From Prado023 sp963706885 (lineage in GTDB: Bacteria > Actinomycetota > Actinomycetes > S36-B12 > CAIYMF01), in contig CAVPNX010000031.1 in the NCBI GenBank assembly GCA_963706885.1, positions 232,085-296,084 of the forward strand: a DNA stretch of 64,000 bases, written 5' to 3'. Below are positions 35,145 to 43,817 of this stretch, in pieces (position 1 is the first letter of the stretch; every line of letters starts with the position of its first letter). The notes beneath the pieces are model-generated. The model worked only from the letters and a program-made list of their open reading frames with translations. It searched no databases and was not told the origin of the DNA. A program made the position numbers and the translations under genes.

Positions 35145-35194
35145 CGGGTGTGGCAGTGCGGGCGGTGCGGTGCGTGGCGGGGCGGGCGCGCCGG

Positions 35195-36796
35195 TCAGGA
35201 CGTTGCCGTACGCGCGGCCTGGGCCTTGGCGCGGATCGTCGCCGGGTCGTCGGCGTGCGCGCCGACGGACTCGAGCAGCGCCACGCACGCCTCGCGGTCC
35301 TGGTGGATCATCATCGCGAGGACGTCGCCGTCGCTGGCACGCGCCAGCATCGCGTGCAGGCCGGTGGGTTCGTCGGGAACCTCCTCGAACGGCTCCTTGC
35401 CGGCGCTGCGGATCCCCGCGCGCTGCAGCGCATCGATCTCGGCCTGGGTGCGCCCGCGCAGGTAGTGCGGCTTGGCCGCCAGCTGCACGGTGTCGGCAGC
35501 TTCGGCCGCGAGCCGTCCCACCTCGGTGATGCCGGCGTCGGTCCGGTCCCCCGCGTTGCCGATCGAGGCGTGCACGGCCGCACCCGGGCGGCGCAGGCCG
35601 GTCGCGACCCGGAACAGCGCCTCGGCACCGGCCTCGTTGTGGGCGAAGTCGAGGATGACCGTCGCTGAGCCGCCGTCCGCAGTGGGGGCGCTCCAGATGT
35701 TCATCCGCCCCGGGCTGGTGGCCGCGTCGGGCAGGAACGTGCGCAGGCCAGCGGCGACCGCCGCTCGGGGCAGGCCGGCCGCGAGGGCAGCGGAGGCGGC
35801 GGCCAGGGCGTTGGCGGTGTTCTCCCGGGAGAGCCCGGCGATCGTCACGGGGATGTCGGACACGGGCCCGAGCAGGATCGGCCCGTCGGGGTGACCCTCC
35901 ACGATCACCTGGCCGGACCTGACGGTGGTCAGTGGCGCGCCCAACCCTCGGGCCAGGTCTGCACCCGACCCGTCCGGGTCGAGGGCGAAGAACCACGGCC
36001 GACCCGGCCCTGCGTCGTGGTACTGGCTGACCAGGGGGTCCTCGGCGTTCAGCACGGCCCAGCCCCCGGGACGCACCACCTTGACCACCGTCGACTTCGC
36101 CCACGCGAGCATCTCGACGGTGTCGATCCCCTGCAGCCCGAGGTGATCGGGACTGACGTTGGTGAACACCGCCACGTCGACCGCCGACACCCCCATCCCG
36201 CGCAGCATCAGCCCACCGCGCGCGGTCTCCAGGACCGCGAACCCCACGTCGGGCTGCCCCAGGACCATCCGAGCCCCACCGGGGCCCGACCAGTCACCGG
36301 CCTCGATGCAGCGGCCCGCCACGAACACCCCGTCGGTGCTGCTCCAGGCGGCCGTCAGCCCGGCCTCGGCGGCCATCCGGCCGAGCAGCCGGGTGGTGGT
36401 GGTCTTGCCGTTGGTGCCGGTGACCGCCACGGCGGGGACGGCAGGATCGACCAGCCGGGGCGGGTCCCCGGGATCGGCCCTGCGCACGGTGTCGGCGACC
36501 GTGGCGACCCGCTCGTCGAGCGGGACACCGGGACCGATCCGCAGCAGTTGCACCAGCGCGTCCCCGATCGCCTCCCCCGTCCCCTCATGGAGCCACGGGA
36601 AGGCCACCACCACAGTCCCGTCGGCCCCATCCCGGCGGACGGCGGGCCCTGCGTACGCCCCGGCTGCCGTCGCGATCGAGTCGACGGTGGCACACAGGTC
36701 CAGGCCGGGCTCGATCGGCCCGGCCAGGGTGACGCGGACGGCCGGTGCGGGGATGTCGGCGTTCGGGCCGAGGAGCACGCGCAGCTCGATCAGCAT
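35195..36796 (-). CDS. Mur-ligase-family protein related to the C-terminal module of CphA
   Basis: A 533-residue Mur ligase without ATP-grasp domain. A distinct 115-residue N-terminal domain (MLIELRVLLGPNADIPAP) is followed by the Mur core: P-loop VTGTNGKTTTTRLLGR (about residue 124), STDGVFVAG, ARGGLMLRGMG, NVSPDHLGLQG, and the C-terminal DFAHNEAGAEAL. SSTDGV...ARGG and SPDHLGL closely mirror the cyanophycin synthetase motifs, so it belongs with CphA rather than with cell-wall MurC-F. What it joins is unknown: perhaps Arg or another amine to a poly-Asp-like or small carboxylate. ATG 36796 has CAGAGT 7 nt upstream. Convergent with cphA and divergent from tldD. Confidence 0.82.
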   Translation of the reverse strand: MLIELRVLLGPNADIPAPAVRVTLAGPIEPGLDLCATVDSIATAAGAYAGPAVRRDGADGTVVVAFPWLHEGTGEAIGDALVQLLRIGPGVPLDERVATVADTVRRADPGDPPRLVDPAVPAVAVTGTNGKTTTTRLLGRMAAEAGLTAAWSSTDGVFVAGRCIEAGDWSGPGGARMVLGQPDVGFAVLETARGGLMLRGMGVSAVDVAVFTNVSPDHLGLQGIDTVEMLAWAKSTVVKVVRPGGWAVLNAEDPLVSQYHDAGPGRPWFFALDPDGSGADLARGLGAPLTTVRSGQVIVEGHPDGPILLGPVSDIPVTIAGLSRENTANALAAASAALAAGLPRAAVAAGLRTFLPDAATSPGRMNIWSAPTADGGSATVILDFAHNEAGAEALFRVATGLRRPGAAVHASIGNAGDRTDAGITEVGRLAAEAADTVQLAAKPHYLRGRTQAEIDALQRAGIRSAGKEPFEEVPDEPTGLHAMLARASDGDVLAMMIHQDREACVALLESVGAHADDPATIRAKAQAARTATS

Positions 36797-36803
36797 GGGG
36801 CGA

Positions 36804-36809
36804 ACTCTG
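36804..36809 (-). promoter_or_regulatory. -10-like box for Mur-ligase gene
   Basis: CAGAGT on the minus strand ends 7 nt before the ATG at 36796; it is 34 bp from the tldD box on the other strand. Confidence 0.38.
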
Positions 36810-36843
36810 TCACGTCGGTCCCGACGGATCACGTCGACGGGGC

Positions 36844-36849
36844 TACTGT
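36844..36849 (+). promoter_or_regulatory. -10 box for tldD-tldE (leaderless)
   Basis: TACTGT ends 7 nt before the GTG at 36857 and favours that start over the GTG at 36848. Confidence 0.48.
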
Positions 36850-36856
36850 GGCGCGC

Positions 36857-38390
36857 GTGGAATGGGGACTGACAGGTGACCGGGCCCTCGAGGTGATCGA
36901 GGCCGACTTCCAGGCGCTGCCCTTGGCTGCATGCGCCGAGGCCGCGATCGGGGCGGCCAGGGCGCTCGGGGCCGAGCACGTCGACGTCCGGATCTCGCGA
37001 CAGCGGACGCGGTCGACTGCCGTCCACGATGCGCGCCCGCTGGCCCTGGTCGCCGACAGCGTGACGGGCCTCGGGGTCCGGGTGCTCGTCGGCGGGGTGT
37101 GGGGCTTCGCGTCCGGGGACGCGGTGAGCCCGGACGCCGCCGCCGAGGTCGCGAGGCTGGCTGTTGCGATGGCGCGGGTGGCCACGCCGGTGGCCCGCGA
37201 ACGCGTCGAACTGGCCCCGGAGCCGGTCCACTCCGGGCGCGCATGGGCCAATCCGGTCGTGCTCGACCCCTTCCTGGTCCCCGACTCCGAGGTCCTTGCC
37301 CTGCTGGAGACCCGCAGCGCCGCCCTGCTGGCCACGGCGCACGTGCATCGCGTCGACGCCGGCTTCCAGGCCTTCCGGGACATCACCTACTACGCCGACA
37401 GCGCTGGGACGGACACCCTGCAGCAGCGCACGCGGGTGGCCGGCGACGTCATGGCCTTCCGCATCACCGATGAGCGCTTCGACGACATGTCGTCCTGCGC
37501 CCCGCCGGTGGCCCGGGGCTGGGAGTACCTCGTCGGCGACGGGGCGTGGGACTGGGACTCCGAGCTGGCCGCGCTGCCCGAGCTTCTCGCGGAGAAGTCG
37601 AACGCGCCCTCCATCGAGCCCGGCCGGTACGACCTGGTCCTCGACCCGACCAACCTCTGGCTCACCATCCACGAGAGCGTCGGGCACGCCACGGAGCTCG
37701 ACCGCGCCCTCGGGTACGAGGCGAACTACGCGGGCAGCAGCTTCGCCACCCTCGACCAGCTGGGCAGCCTGCGGTACGGATCGCCCCTGATGCACGTGAC
37801 CGGCGACCGGCGTCTCGCCCCACGGCCTGTCGACGGTCGGCTACGACGACGAGGGTGTGGCCGCCCAGTCCTGGGACATCGTGCGCGACGGGACGCTCGT
37901 GGGCTACCAGCTCGATCGCCGCATGGCTGCCGAGCACGGCTTCGGGAGGTCCAACGGGTGTGCGTTCGCCGACTCCGCGGTCCATGTGCCCGTCCAGCGG
38001 ATGCCCAACGTGAGCCTCCAGCCCACCCCGGGTGGACCCGACCTCGAGGGGTTGATCGGCGGGGTCGAGGACGGGCTCTACATCGTGGGCGACAAGTCCT
38101 GGTCGATCGACATGCAGCGCTACAACTTCCAGTTCACGGGGCAGCGCTTCTTCCGGATCCGCTCCGGTCGGATCGTGGGGCAGGTGCGTGACGTGGCCTA
38201 CCAGTCGAGCACCCCGACCTTCTGGGCCGGCCTGTCGGCGCTCGGCGGCCCGCAGACCTACCTGCTGGGAGGGGCGCTGAACTGCGGGAAGGCCCAGCCG
38301 GGGCAGGTCGCACCGGTCAGCCATGGGTGCCCGGTGGCCGTGTTCGAGGGCATCAACGTGCTCAACACCCGGCAGGAGGCGCGCGCATGA
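36857..38390 (+). CDS. tldD: TldD-type zinc metallopeptidase subunit (frameshifted here)
   Basis: Catalytic subunit of the TldD/TldE peptidase, about 511 residues. The zinc motif HESVGHATELDR is present (His near residue 272), and the C-terminal half keeps YIVGDKSWSIDMQRYNF and LLGGALNCGKAQPGQ. The frame breaks just after SPLMHVTGDR (about 37808-37817); the next frame continues SPHGLSTVGYDDEGVAAQS. One extra base explains it (1534 nt = 511 codons plus one). TldD/E is a heterodimer that degrades unfolded or small peptides and in some bacteria trims RiPP precursors such as microcin B17. The stop overlaps the tldE start (ATGA). Confidence 0.9.
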
Positions 38391-39760
38391 GGCCCCAGGA
38401 GATCGTGGAGCGGGCCCTGGAGCTCCTCGGGCACGACCGGGGCATGGTGCTCGTCGAGCACAGCACGACCGCGAACCTGCGATGGGCGAACTCGACGCTG
38501 ACCACCAACGGCATGGCCGAACGTCGCACGGTGCACATCGTGGCCCAGCCCGACGTCCCCGGTGGGATCGGGTCGGGAACGGCCAGCGCCGTGATCGACT
38601 CCGTCGAGGCACTGGGCGCGCTCGTCGACCGGGCCCGCGCGGAGGCGCTGGGGGCCGGTCCCGCGCAGGACGCCGCCGCAGAGGTACCCGGGCGCTCCGC
38701 GTCCCCGGCGTGGGGCGAGGTCCCTGCGCTGTCGTCCCCCGATGAGCTCGCTGCGGTGAGCGCACTGCTCAGCGAGGTGCTTCCGGCGAGGGACATCGCC
38801 CACTTCGGCTACGCCGAGCACAGCCTGACCAGCTCGTTCCTGGGGACCACCAGCGGGCTGCGCCTGCGCCACGATCAGCCAGCCGCCCGCTTCGAGCTCT
38901 GTGGCAAGTCCAGCGATCGCCGCCGGTCGGCGTGGGCGGGCAGGTCAGGTCGCTCCTTCGCGGACCTGGACCTGGTCGGCACCCCGGCCGAGGTGCGCCG
39001 CGGCCTGGTCGCGCAGGAGACCCACCTCGAGGTACGCCCCGGGCGCCAGCGGGTGCTCCTCTCCGCCTCCGCGGCGGCCGACCTGCTCATCTACCTGCTG
39101 TGGTCGGCCGGAGCACGCGATGCCGTCGAGGGCCGCAGCGCGTTCAGCCGCCCCGGCGGTGGCACCCGCGTGGGAGACCGACTTTCGGCGTCGCCGGTGT
39201 GGCTGCGCTCCGACCCGGGTGCCGTGGGGCTGGAGTGCGCCGACCATGTCCAGGACACCGTGTCCTCGGCCGCGTCCAGCACCTTCGATGCGGGCCTGGG
39301 CCGGGAGGCGACCGACTGGGTCTCGGACGGGATCCTGCGGGCGCTGATCACGACCCGGCATTCGGCCGGCATGGCGGGGCTGGGGCACACCCCCTTCATC
39401 GACAACCTCCTGGCGGGAGTTGGGGACCGTCAGGGAACCCTCGACGAGCTGGCTGGGCGCCTCGGCGATGGCCTGCTGGTGACCTGCCTCTGGTACATCC
39501 GCGAGGTCGAGGCCCAGAGCCTGCTGCTGACCGGGCTGACCCGCGACGGGGTCTACGTCGTCCGCGACGGCCAGGTGGTCGGGGCGGCGGGCAACTTCCG
39601 GTTCAACGACTCCCCCCTGGGGATGCTGGACCGGATCGCCGATGCCGGGACGTCCATCGACTGCCTCCCCCGGGAGTGGGCCGACTACTTCACCCGGACC
39701 CGCGTTGCCCCGCTGGTCATCGAGGACTTCAACCTCTCGACGCCCAGCGAGGCGGTCTGA
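38387..39760 (+). CDS. tldE: TldE/PmbA-type peptidase partner subunit
   Basis: A 457-residue TldE/PmbA protein, intact. It shows MRPQEIVERALELLGHDRG at the start and the typical end VAPLVIEDFNLSTPSEAV; GHTPFIDNL and CLWYIREVEAQSLLLTGLTRDGVY are conserved. It lacks the HExxxH zinc site, as expected of the non-catalytic partner. The ATG at 38387 overlaps the tldD stop by four bases, so the two subunits are produced together. It abuts the dodecin gene, whose stop is at the next base. Confidence 0.93.
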   Translation: MRPQEIVERALELLGHDRGMVLVEHSTTANLRWANSTLTTNGMAERRTVHIVAQPDVPGGIGSGTASAVIDSVEALGALVDRARAEALGAGPAQDAAAEVPGRSASPAWGEVPALSSPDELAAVSALLSEVLPARDIAHFGYAEHSLTSSFLGTTSGLRLRHDQPAARFELCGKSSDRRRSAWAGRSGRSFADLDLVGTPAEVRRGLVAQETHLEVRPGRQRVLLSASAAADLLIYLLWSAGARDAVEGRSAFSRPGGGTRVGDRLSASPVWLRSDPGAVGLECADHVQDTVSSAASSTFDAGLGREATDWVSDGILRALITTRHSAGMAGLGHTPFIDNLLAGVGDRQGTLDELAGRLGDGLLVTCLWYIREVEAQSLLLTGLTRDGVYVVRDGQVVGAAGNFRFNDSPLGMLDRIADAGTSIDCLPREWADYFTRTRVAPLVIEDFNLSTPSEAV

Positions 39761-39973
39761 TCAGGCGTCCTCGAGCCGGAAGCCGATCTTCATCGACACC
39801 TGGAAGTGGTCGACCTGCCCATCGCGGACGTAGCCGCGGATCTGCTCCACCTCGAACCAGTCGATGTGCCGGATGGTCTGGCCCGCTCGACTGACCCCGT
39901 TGCGGATCGCCGCGTCGACACCCTCCGGGCTCGTGCCGACGATCTCGGTCAGGCGGTAGGTCCGGTTGGTCAT
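39761..39973 (-). CDS. Dodecin
   Basis: A 70-residue dodecin: MTNRTYRLTEIVGTSPEGVD, IDWFEVEQIRGYV and FQVSMKIGFRLED match the family end to end. Dodecins assemble into hollow dodecamers that store flavin or coenzyme A. GAGGAG lies 4-5 nt before the ATG. The gene is a single unit, convergent with tldE. Confidence 0.95.
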   Translation of the reverse strand: MTNRTYRLTEIVGTSPEGVDAAIRNGVSRAGQTIRHIDWFEVEQIRGYVRDGQVDHFQVSMKIGFRLEDA

Positions 39974-40035
39974 GGGTTCTCCTCGTTGTTGTGGGTGGGC
40001 ACCCCGTGCAGGATGCCGTATCCGCGGCCCGGTCG

Positions 40036-40041
40036 TAGGCT
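40036..40041 (+). promoter_or_regulatory. -10 box for DUF3099 gene (leaderless)
   Basis: TAGGCT ends 6 nt before the GTG at 40048. Confidence 0.48.
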
Positions 40042-40047
40042 GGGCGC

Positions 40048-40362
40048 GTGAGTGGGGCCGAGGTACATCGCATCACATCGGCGCAACCCGGTCCGTCGGC
40101 GGACCTGGTGCACCGTGAGCGCCAGTACCTGTTCCTCATGGGCATGCGCATGGTGGCGATCGTCGTGGCGGTCGTGGTCCCGGGGGTCTGGCGCTGGATC
40201 GCGGTCGCGGCCGGTGTCCTGCTGCCCTACTTCGCGGTCATCCTGGTCAACGCCGTCAAGGTCCGCGGCACCCCCGACGATCCGAACTACTTCGTCCCCG
40301 AGCCGAAGGTCGCGCTCACCGAGGCGCCGTTCCGCGGCGACGTCATCGCCCACGAGGACTGA
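40048..40362 (+). CDS. DUF3099 family membrane protein
   Basis: A 104-residue actinobacterial protein with the DUF3099 pattern: HRITSAQPGPSADLVHRERQY, then two transmembrane helices (RMVAIVVAVVVPGVWRWIAVA and GVLLPYFAVILVNAV) and a short hydrophilic tail. Function is unknown; it is widespread in actinobacteria and usually stands alone. The start is set by TAGGCT 6 nt upstream. Its stop faces that of the toroid-fold gene 6 bp away. Confidence 0.88.
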   Translation: MSGAEVHRITSAQPGPSADLVHRERQYLFLMGMRMVAIVVAVVVPGVWRWIAVAAGVLLPYFAVILVNAVKVRGTPDDPNYFVPEPKVALTEAPFRGDVIAHED

Positions 40363-40368
40363 GGCGGC

Positions 40369-41505
40369 TCACCGGGTGCGTGGGGGCAGGGCCGTGCCGC
40401 TGCCACCGCGTGCGCTGGGCAGGGCCAGCACATCGACCTGCGCGACGTCATCGGCCAGTGCGGTGAAGGGGGTGAGGACGGACACGACCTTGGCAGTGGC
40501 GAACGGTGAGGCCACCTTCTTCTGGCCGAAGGAGAAGTCCTCGAACCCACGGAAGGTCGACTGGGGCCGGACCCGTCCGTCGGCGGCCATGGTGTAGTCG
40601 ACCAGGCACGCAACCAGCTCAGCCACACGCCGGCGGTCGCCGGGGTCGGATGACGGGTCGTCCCACAGCTGCTGGTGGTCACCCAGTGCCTCCAGCACGG
40701 CAAGCGCGCTGTACCAGGTGGCCGGCCACTTCCCCGCCTTGAAGGAGCGCCCGTGCCCGAACATGTACGGGGTGCTCTCGGCCCGGTTTCCCCAGGTTGA
40801 CAGCACCACACGGGCCACCTCGGCGAGCTGCGGTGGGCGCCGGGCCGGTGGAACCCGCGCAAAGGTCCGCAACCCCTCGAGGGTCACCTGGGGGCAGACG
40901 TCCCCCCGGCGGCCCGGGCCACGGAACCCCGTGGCGGGATCCGGCCGGCACGGCCAGGCGGTGCCCTGCGTGGTCGGCGTCAGGTCCGCTGACATCCGGT
41001 CCAGGGCCACCTGGACACGAGGATCCTCGCCCCGCCCGAACCGGATCAGGACCTCGGTGATGGCGTGCGTGTCGCAGAGCAGGGCGCCCCACACCGGTGC
41101 GTCCCCGCCCCGCAGCGGGGCGTAGGACGGGAAGCGCCCCTGCGCGTCCTGGTGGCCCAGCATCGCGTCGAGCAGGCGCTCGATCCGGGCGTCATCGCCG
41201 GCGCACAGCCCCATGTCGGCCAGGAGGTTCAGCATGTTGGGCGCGAAGGCTGGGCTGTTGTGGCCAGAGAACCCGGCGCCGGCCTCCCAGTCCGGGAGCC
41301 GGGCGATCAGGGCGGTCGTGGCGGGATCCGCCAGGACCTGCTGGCGGGCCGTCTCCACCCCGGGGTCGCCCGGTCCGCGGCCCAGGGCCCCGGTGAGCAG
41401 CTGCCAGTGCGCCGCCGGCTCAGCCGAGGCGAGCACCCACTCGCGCGGATCAGCGACCCCGGACCCCGTCCACGGCCACGTCGGATCAGTCGCTGTCAGC
41501 GCCAC
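40369..41505 (-). CDS. Prenyltransferase/squalene-cyclase-like (alpha/alpha toroid) hypothetical protein
   Basis: A 378-residue soluble protein built of helical repeats with aromatic and Gly/Pro turns (MLGHQDAQGRFPSYAP, LCDTHAITEVLIRFG, GKWPATWYSALAVLEAL), the look of an alpha/alpha toroid as in prenyltransferases and squalene cyclases. It lacks the DxDD or QW catalytic motifs of true terpene cyclases, so the enzymatic role, if any, is unknown. The start overlaps the 3' end of the antiporter gene by 10 bp, so the two are probably cotranscribed. Confidence 0.65.
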   Translation of the reverse strand: MALTATDPTWPWTGSGVADPREWVLASAEPAAHWQLLTGALGRGPGDPGVETARQQVLADPATTALIARLPDWEAGAGFSGHNSPAFAPNMLNLLADMGLCAGDDARIERLLDAMLGHQDAQGRFPSYAPLRGGDAPVWGALLCDTHAITEVLIRFGRGEDPRVQVALDRMSADLTPTTQGTAWPCRPDPATGFRGPGRRGDVCPQVTLEGLRTFARVPPARRPPQLAEVARVVLSTWGNRAESTPYMFGHGRSFKAGKWPATWYSALAVLEALGDHQQLWDDPSSDPGDRRRVAELVACLVDYTMAADGRVRPQSTFRGFEDFSFGQKKVASPFATAKVVSVLTPFTALADDVAQVDVLALPSARGGSGTALPPRTR

Positions 41506-42788
41506 AGCCGGGATCCCCGCGTGCGCGGTTCGACGCCCAGGTCCAGTTCGACCAGCTCAGCCGTCGGCGTGGTTCGCCGCACCCACCCGCCGTACCTGGC
41601 GGCGAGCGGCTCGGCGGTGAAGCCGTGGGCGATCACGCTCAGCAGAACCGTCAGGCACATGGTGGCCAGCACGATGCGCAGGTCGTCGTCGACGACCAGG
41701 GACTCCACCGTGATCAGCGCGAACACGACGGTGGCCAGCCCGCGTGGACCGAACCACCCGATGAACACGACCGTCTGGGGCCGCAGCCGGGTGCCGATCA
41801 GGCAGAGGGCCACGGGGAGCATCCGCAGGACCGTGAGCGCGAGCACGGCGAACAGCAGCTCCCGCCAGCCCGCGTCCCGCCAGACCAGGGGCACGGCCAC
41901 CAGGCCCAGGATCAGCCAGACCGCATAGCCCAGGAGGTCGGAGAACTCCTCAGTGCTCCGAAGGGCGGACTCCTCCTCCCCGATCCACGTGGCGGCGCCG
42001 GCGAAGGCGGTGCCGGCGATGAAGGCAGCGACGAACCCGTTCCCGGAGATGAGCAGCGCAGTCCCGTAGGCGAGCACCGGGATCATCAGGACCCCGAGGG
42101 TCCGGCCGTTCTGGGAGCTCATTCCCCGGCGCCGCGACCACCCCAGCAGCGCACCACCTGCGCGGCCGACCAGCGCGCCGGCGACGACCCCGAGGGCGAT
42201 CTCCACGAGGGCGTCGCCGAAGGACTCCCGAGGGACCAGCCCCTCCTCGCCGGCGATCGCGGCCAGGGCGAAGAGGACCACGGGTGTGGCCAGGCCGTCG
42301 TTCAGTCCGCTCTCCAGGTTCAGCGCCCGCCGGATCCGCGTGGGGACGATCGGGTTGAGGACGGTGGGCGCTCCGAGGCCCGCATCGGTCGGGGCCAGGG
42401 CAGCGGCCAGGAGCAGGGCCATCATCACCGGGAGGCCGGGGAACACCAGGATCGCCGCCAGGTACCCGAGCAGGATCGTCAGTGGGAACCCGATGAGCAG
42501 CAGCCGGGCGTAGAGCCCGCCGTCAGCTCCGACCTCCCGGGGACGGACCTGCGCGGCGTCGTGGAACAGGATGAGGACCAGGGTGACCTCAGCGAGGAGC
42601 TTGACCAGCTCGGTGCTCGAACCCCCCGGCGGCCCGAAGGAGAACCCGAGGATCGCCCCGATCGTGACGAAGGCCAGCGGTGCAGTCACCAACCGCCGGC
42701 CGAGGGCCGCCGAGATGGCGGTGAACCCGAGGACGAGTGCCGCGAACAGCACTGCGACAGCCAGGGCCGACGCGCCGTGATCCTCCAC
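41496..42788 (-). CDS. NhaP-type Na+(K+)/H+ antiporter
   Basis: A 430-residue CPA1-family cation:proton antiporter with about twelve helices. The transport-site region reads ALAPTDAGLGAPTVL followed by LNLESGLNDGLATPVVLF, containing the conserved Asp residues and the E-x-x-x-N-D motif; IGWFGPRGLATVVFAL is the later signature. It exchanges intracellular Na+ or K+ for protons across the membrane. A GTG at 42788 lies 6 nt behind TACAGT. The downstream toroid-fold gene overlaps its end by 10 bp. Confidence 0.93.
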   Translation of the reverse strand: MEDHGASALAVAVLFAALVLGFTAISAALGRRLVTAPLAFVTIGAILGFSFGPPGGSSTELVKLLAEVTLVLILFHDAAQVRPREVGADGGLYARLLLIGFPLTILLGYLAAILVFPGLPVMMALLLAAALAPTDAGLGAPTVLNPIVPTRIRRALNLESGLNDGLATPVVLFALAAIAGEEGLVPRESFGDALVEIALGVVAGALVGRAGGALLGWSRRRGMSSQNGRTLGVLMIPVLAYGTALLISGNGFVAAFIAGTAFAGAATWIGEEESALRSTEEFSDLLGYAVWLILGLVAVPLVWRDAGWRELLFAVLALTVLRMLPVALCLIGTRLRPQTVVFIGWFGPRGLATVVFALITVESLVVDDDLRIVLATMCLTVLLSVIAHGFTAEPLAARYGGWVRRTTPTAELVELDLGVEPRTRGSRLWR

Positions 42789-42794
42789 GCCCTC

Positions 42795-42800
42795 ACTGTA
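42795..42800 (-). promoter_or_regulatory. -10 box for antiporter gene (leaderless)
   Basis: TACAGT on the minus strand ends 6 nt before the GTG at 42788. Confidence 0.5.
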
Positions 42801-42812
42801 GCCAGCAGGCGG

Positions 42813-43817
42813 TCAGCGGACCGGGCCCCAGGAGTGCAGCGTCTGGTAGTAGTTCGCGCGCTGGTAGGCCTCCGGCTCGGCGGCCTTGCTGAACGAGACC
42901 GACCCCTTCGCCTGCGCCACCGACTCGTACCCGCGCTCCTCGAGCCAGCTCTCCAGCCCGGACACGAGCGTCCCGACGTGCTCCGGGCCGTGGCGCAGCA
43001 GCGCCGCCGTCGTCATCGTGGCATCAGCGCCGGCCAGGATGAGCTTCACCACATCCTGGGCGCTGTCCACTCCCCCACTGGCGGCCAGCGAGAGCGGGAC
43101 CTGGCCCGACAGGATCCCGATCCACGCCACCGACTGGCGGACGTTCCCCGGGACGCTGAGCATCAGCCGCGGTCGTACCGAGGGGACCTCGAGGTCGATG
43201 TCGGGCTGGTAGAGCCGGTTGAACAGCACGAGGCCGTCAGCACCGGCGTCGGCCAGCTTCGTGGCCATGTTGGCCAGGGCGCTGAACCATGGTCCGATCT
43301 TGACCGCCACCGGCACCGGGACCTCGGCGCGCACCGACCGGACGAGGTCGAGCACCCGGTTCTCGACGTCGAGGCCGGTGACGGCAGGGTCGGTGATCAC
43401 GTCGTAGACGTTGAGCTCGATGGCATCGGCACCGGCGTCGACCAGCCGCGCGGCGTACGTCACCCATCCCCCGCTGGTGGTGCCGTTCAGGCTGGCGATG
43501 ACCGGGACGTCGACGGTGGCCTTCGCGCGGGTGACGAGGTCGAGGAAGCGGTCGGGCCCGATGGAGTAGTCCTCGAACTCCGGAAGGTAGTCCGAGGCCT
43601 CGGCGACGGTGTCCCGGCCCTCGTCGAGCAGGTCGGAGACCCACCACGACTCGGACTCGATCTCCTCCTCGAACAGGCTGGGCAGGACGATCGCCCCGAC
43701 GCCCGCGTCGGCCAGGCGGCGCCACTGGTCCGGGTCCCCGGTCACCGGCCCGGGCGACGCGACCACCGGGTTGCGCAGGGTCAGCCCGAGGTAGGTGCTG
43801 GTCAGGTCAACGCTCAT
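42813..43817 (-). CDS. Dihydroorotate dehydrogenase-like flavoprotein
   Basis: A 334-residue FMN-binding TIM-barrel protein of the DHOD-like family: LTLRNPVVASPGPVTGD near the N-terminus, PVIASLNGTTSGGW, DAIELNVYDV, PVAVKIGPWF and ASGGVDSAQD. The PyrD active-site base and orotate residues are not conserved, so it is not the pyrimidine enzyme; it looks like the PreA/DHOD-like proteins of unknown substrate. The ATG at 43817 overlaps the nifJ stop (ATGA), which couples it to pyruvate:ferredoxin oxidoreductase and suggests that it uses or supplies the same low-potential electrons. Confidence 0.85.
   Translation of the reverse strand: MSVDLTSTYLGLTLRNPVVASPGPVTGDPDQWRRLADAGVGAIVLPSLFEEEIESESWWVSDLLDEGRDTVAEASDYLPEFEDYSIGPDRFLDLVTRAKATVDVPVIASLNGTTSGGWVTYAARLVDAGADAIELNVYDVITDPAVTGLDVENRVLDLVRSVRAEVPVPVAVKIGPWFSALANMATKLADAGADGLVLFNRLYQPDIDLEVPSVRPRLMLSVPGNVRQSVAWIGILSGQVPLSLAASGGVDSAQDVVKLILAGADATMTTAALLRHGPEHVGTLVSGLESWLEERGYESVAQAKGSVSFSKAAEPEAYQRANYYQTLHSWGPVR

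Noticed and set aside
35891..38191. A 766-codon plus-strand frame containing TldD
   Set aside because: The first 320 codons are antisense to the Mur ligase gene; the leaderless start at 36857 fits TldD length.
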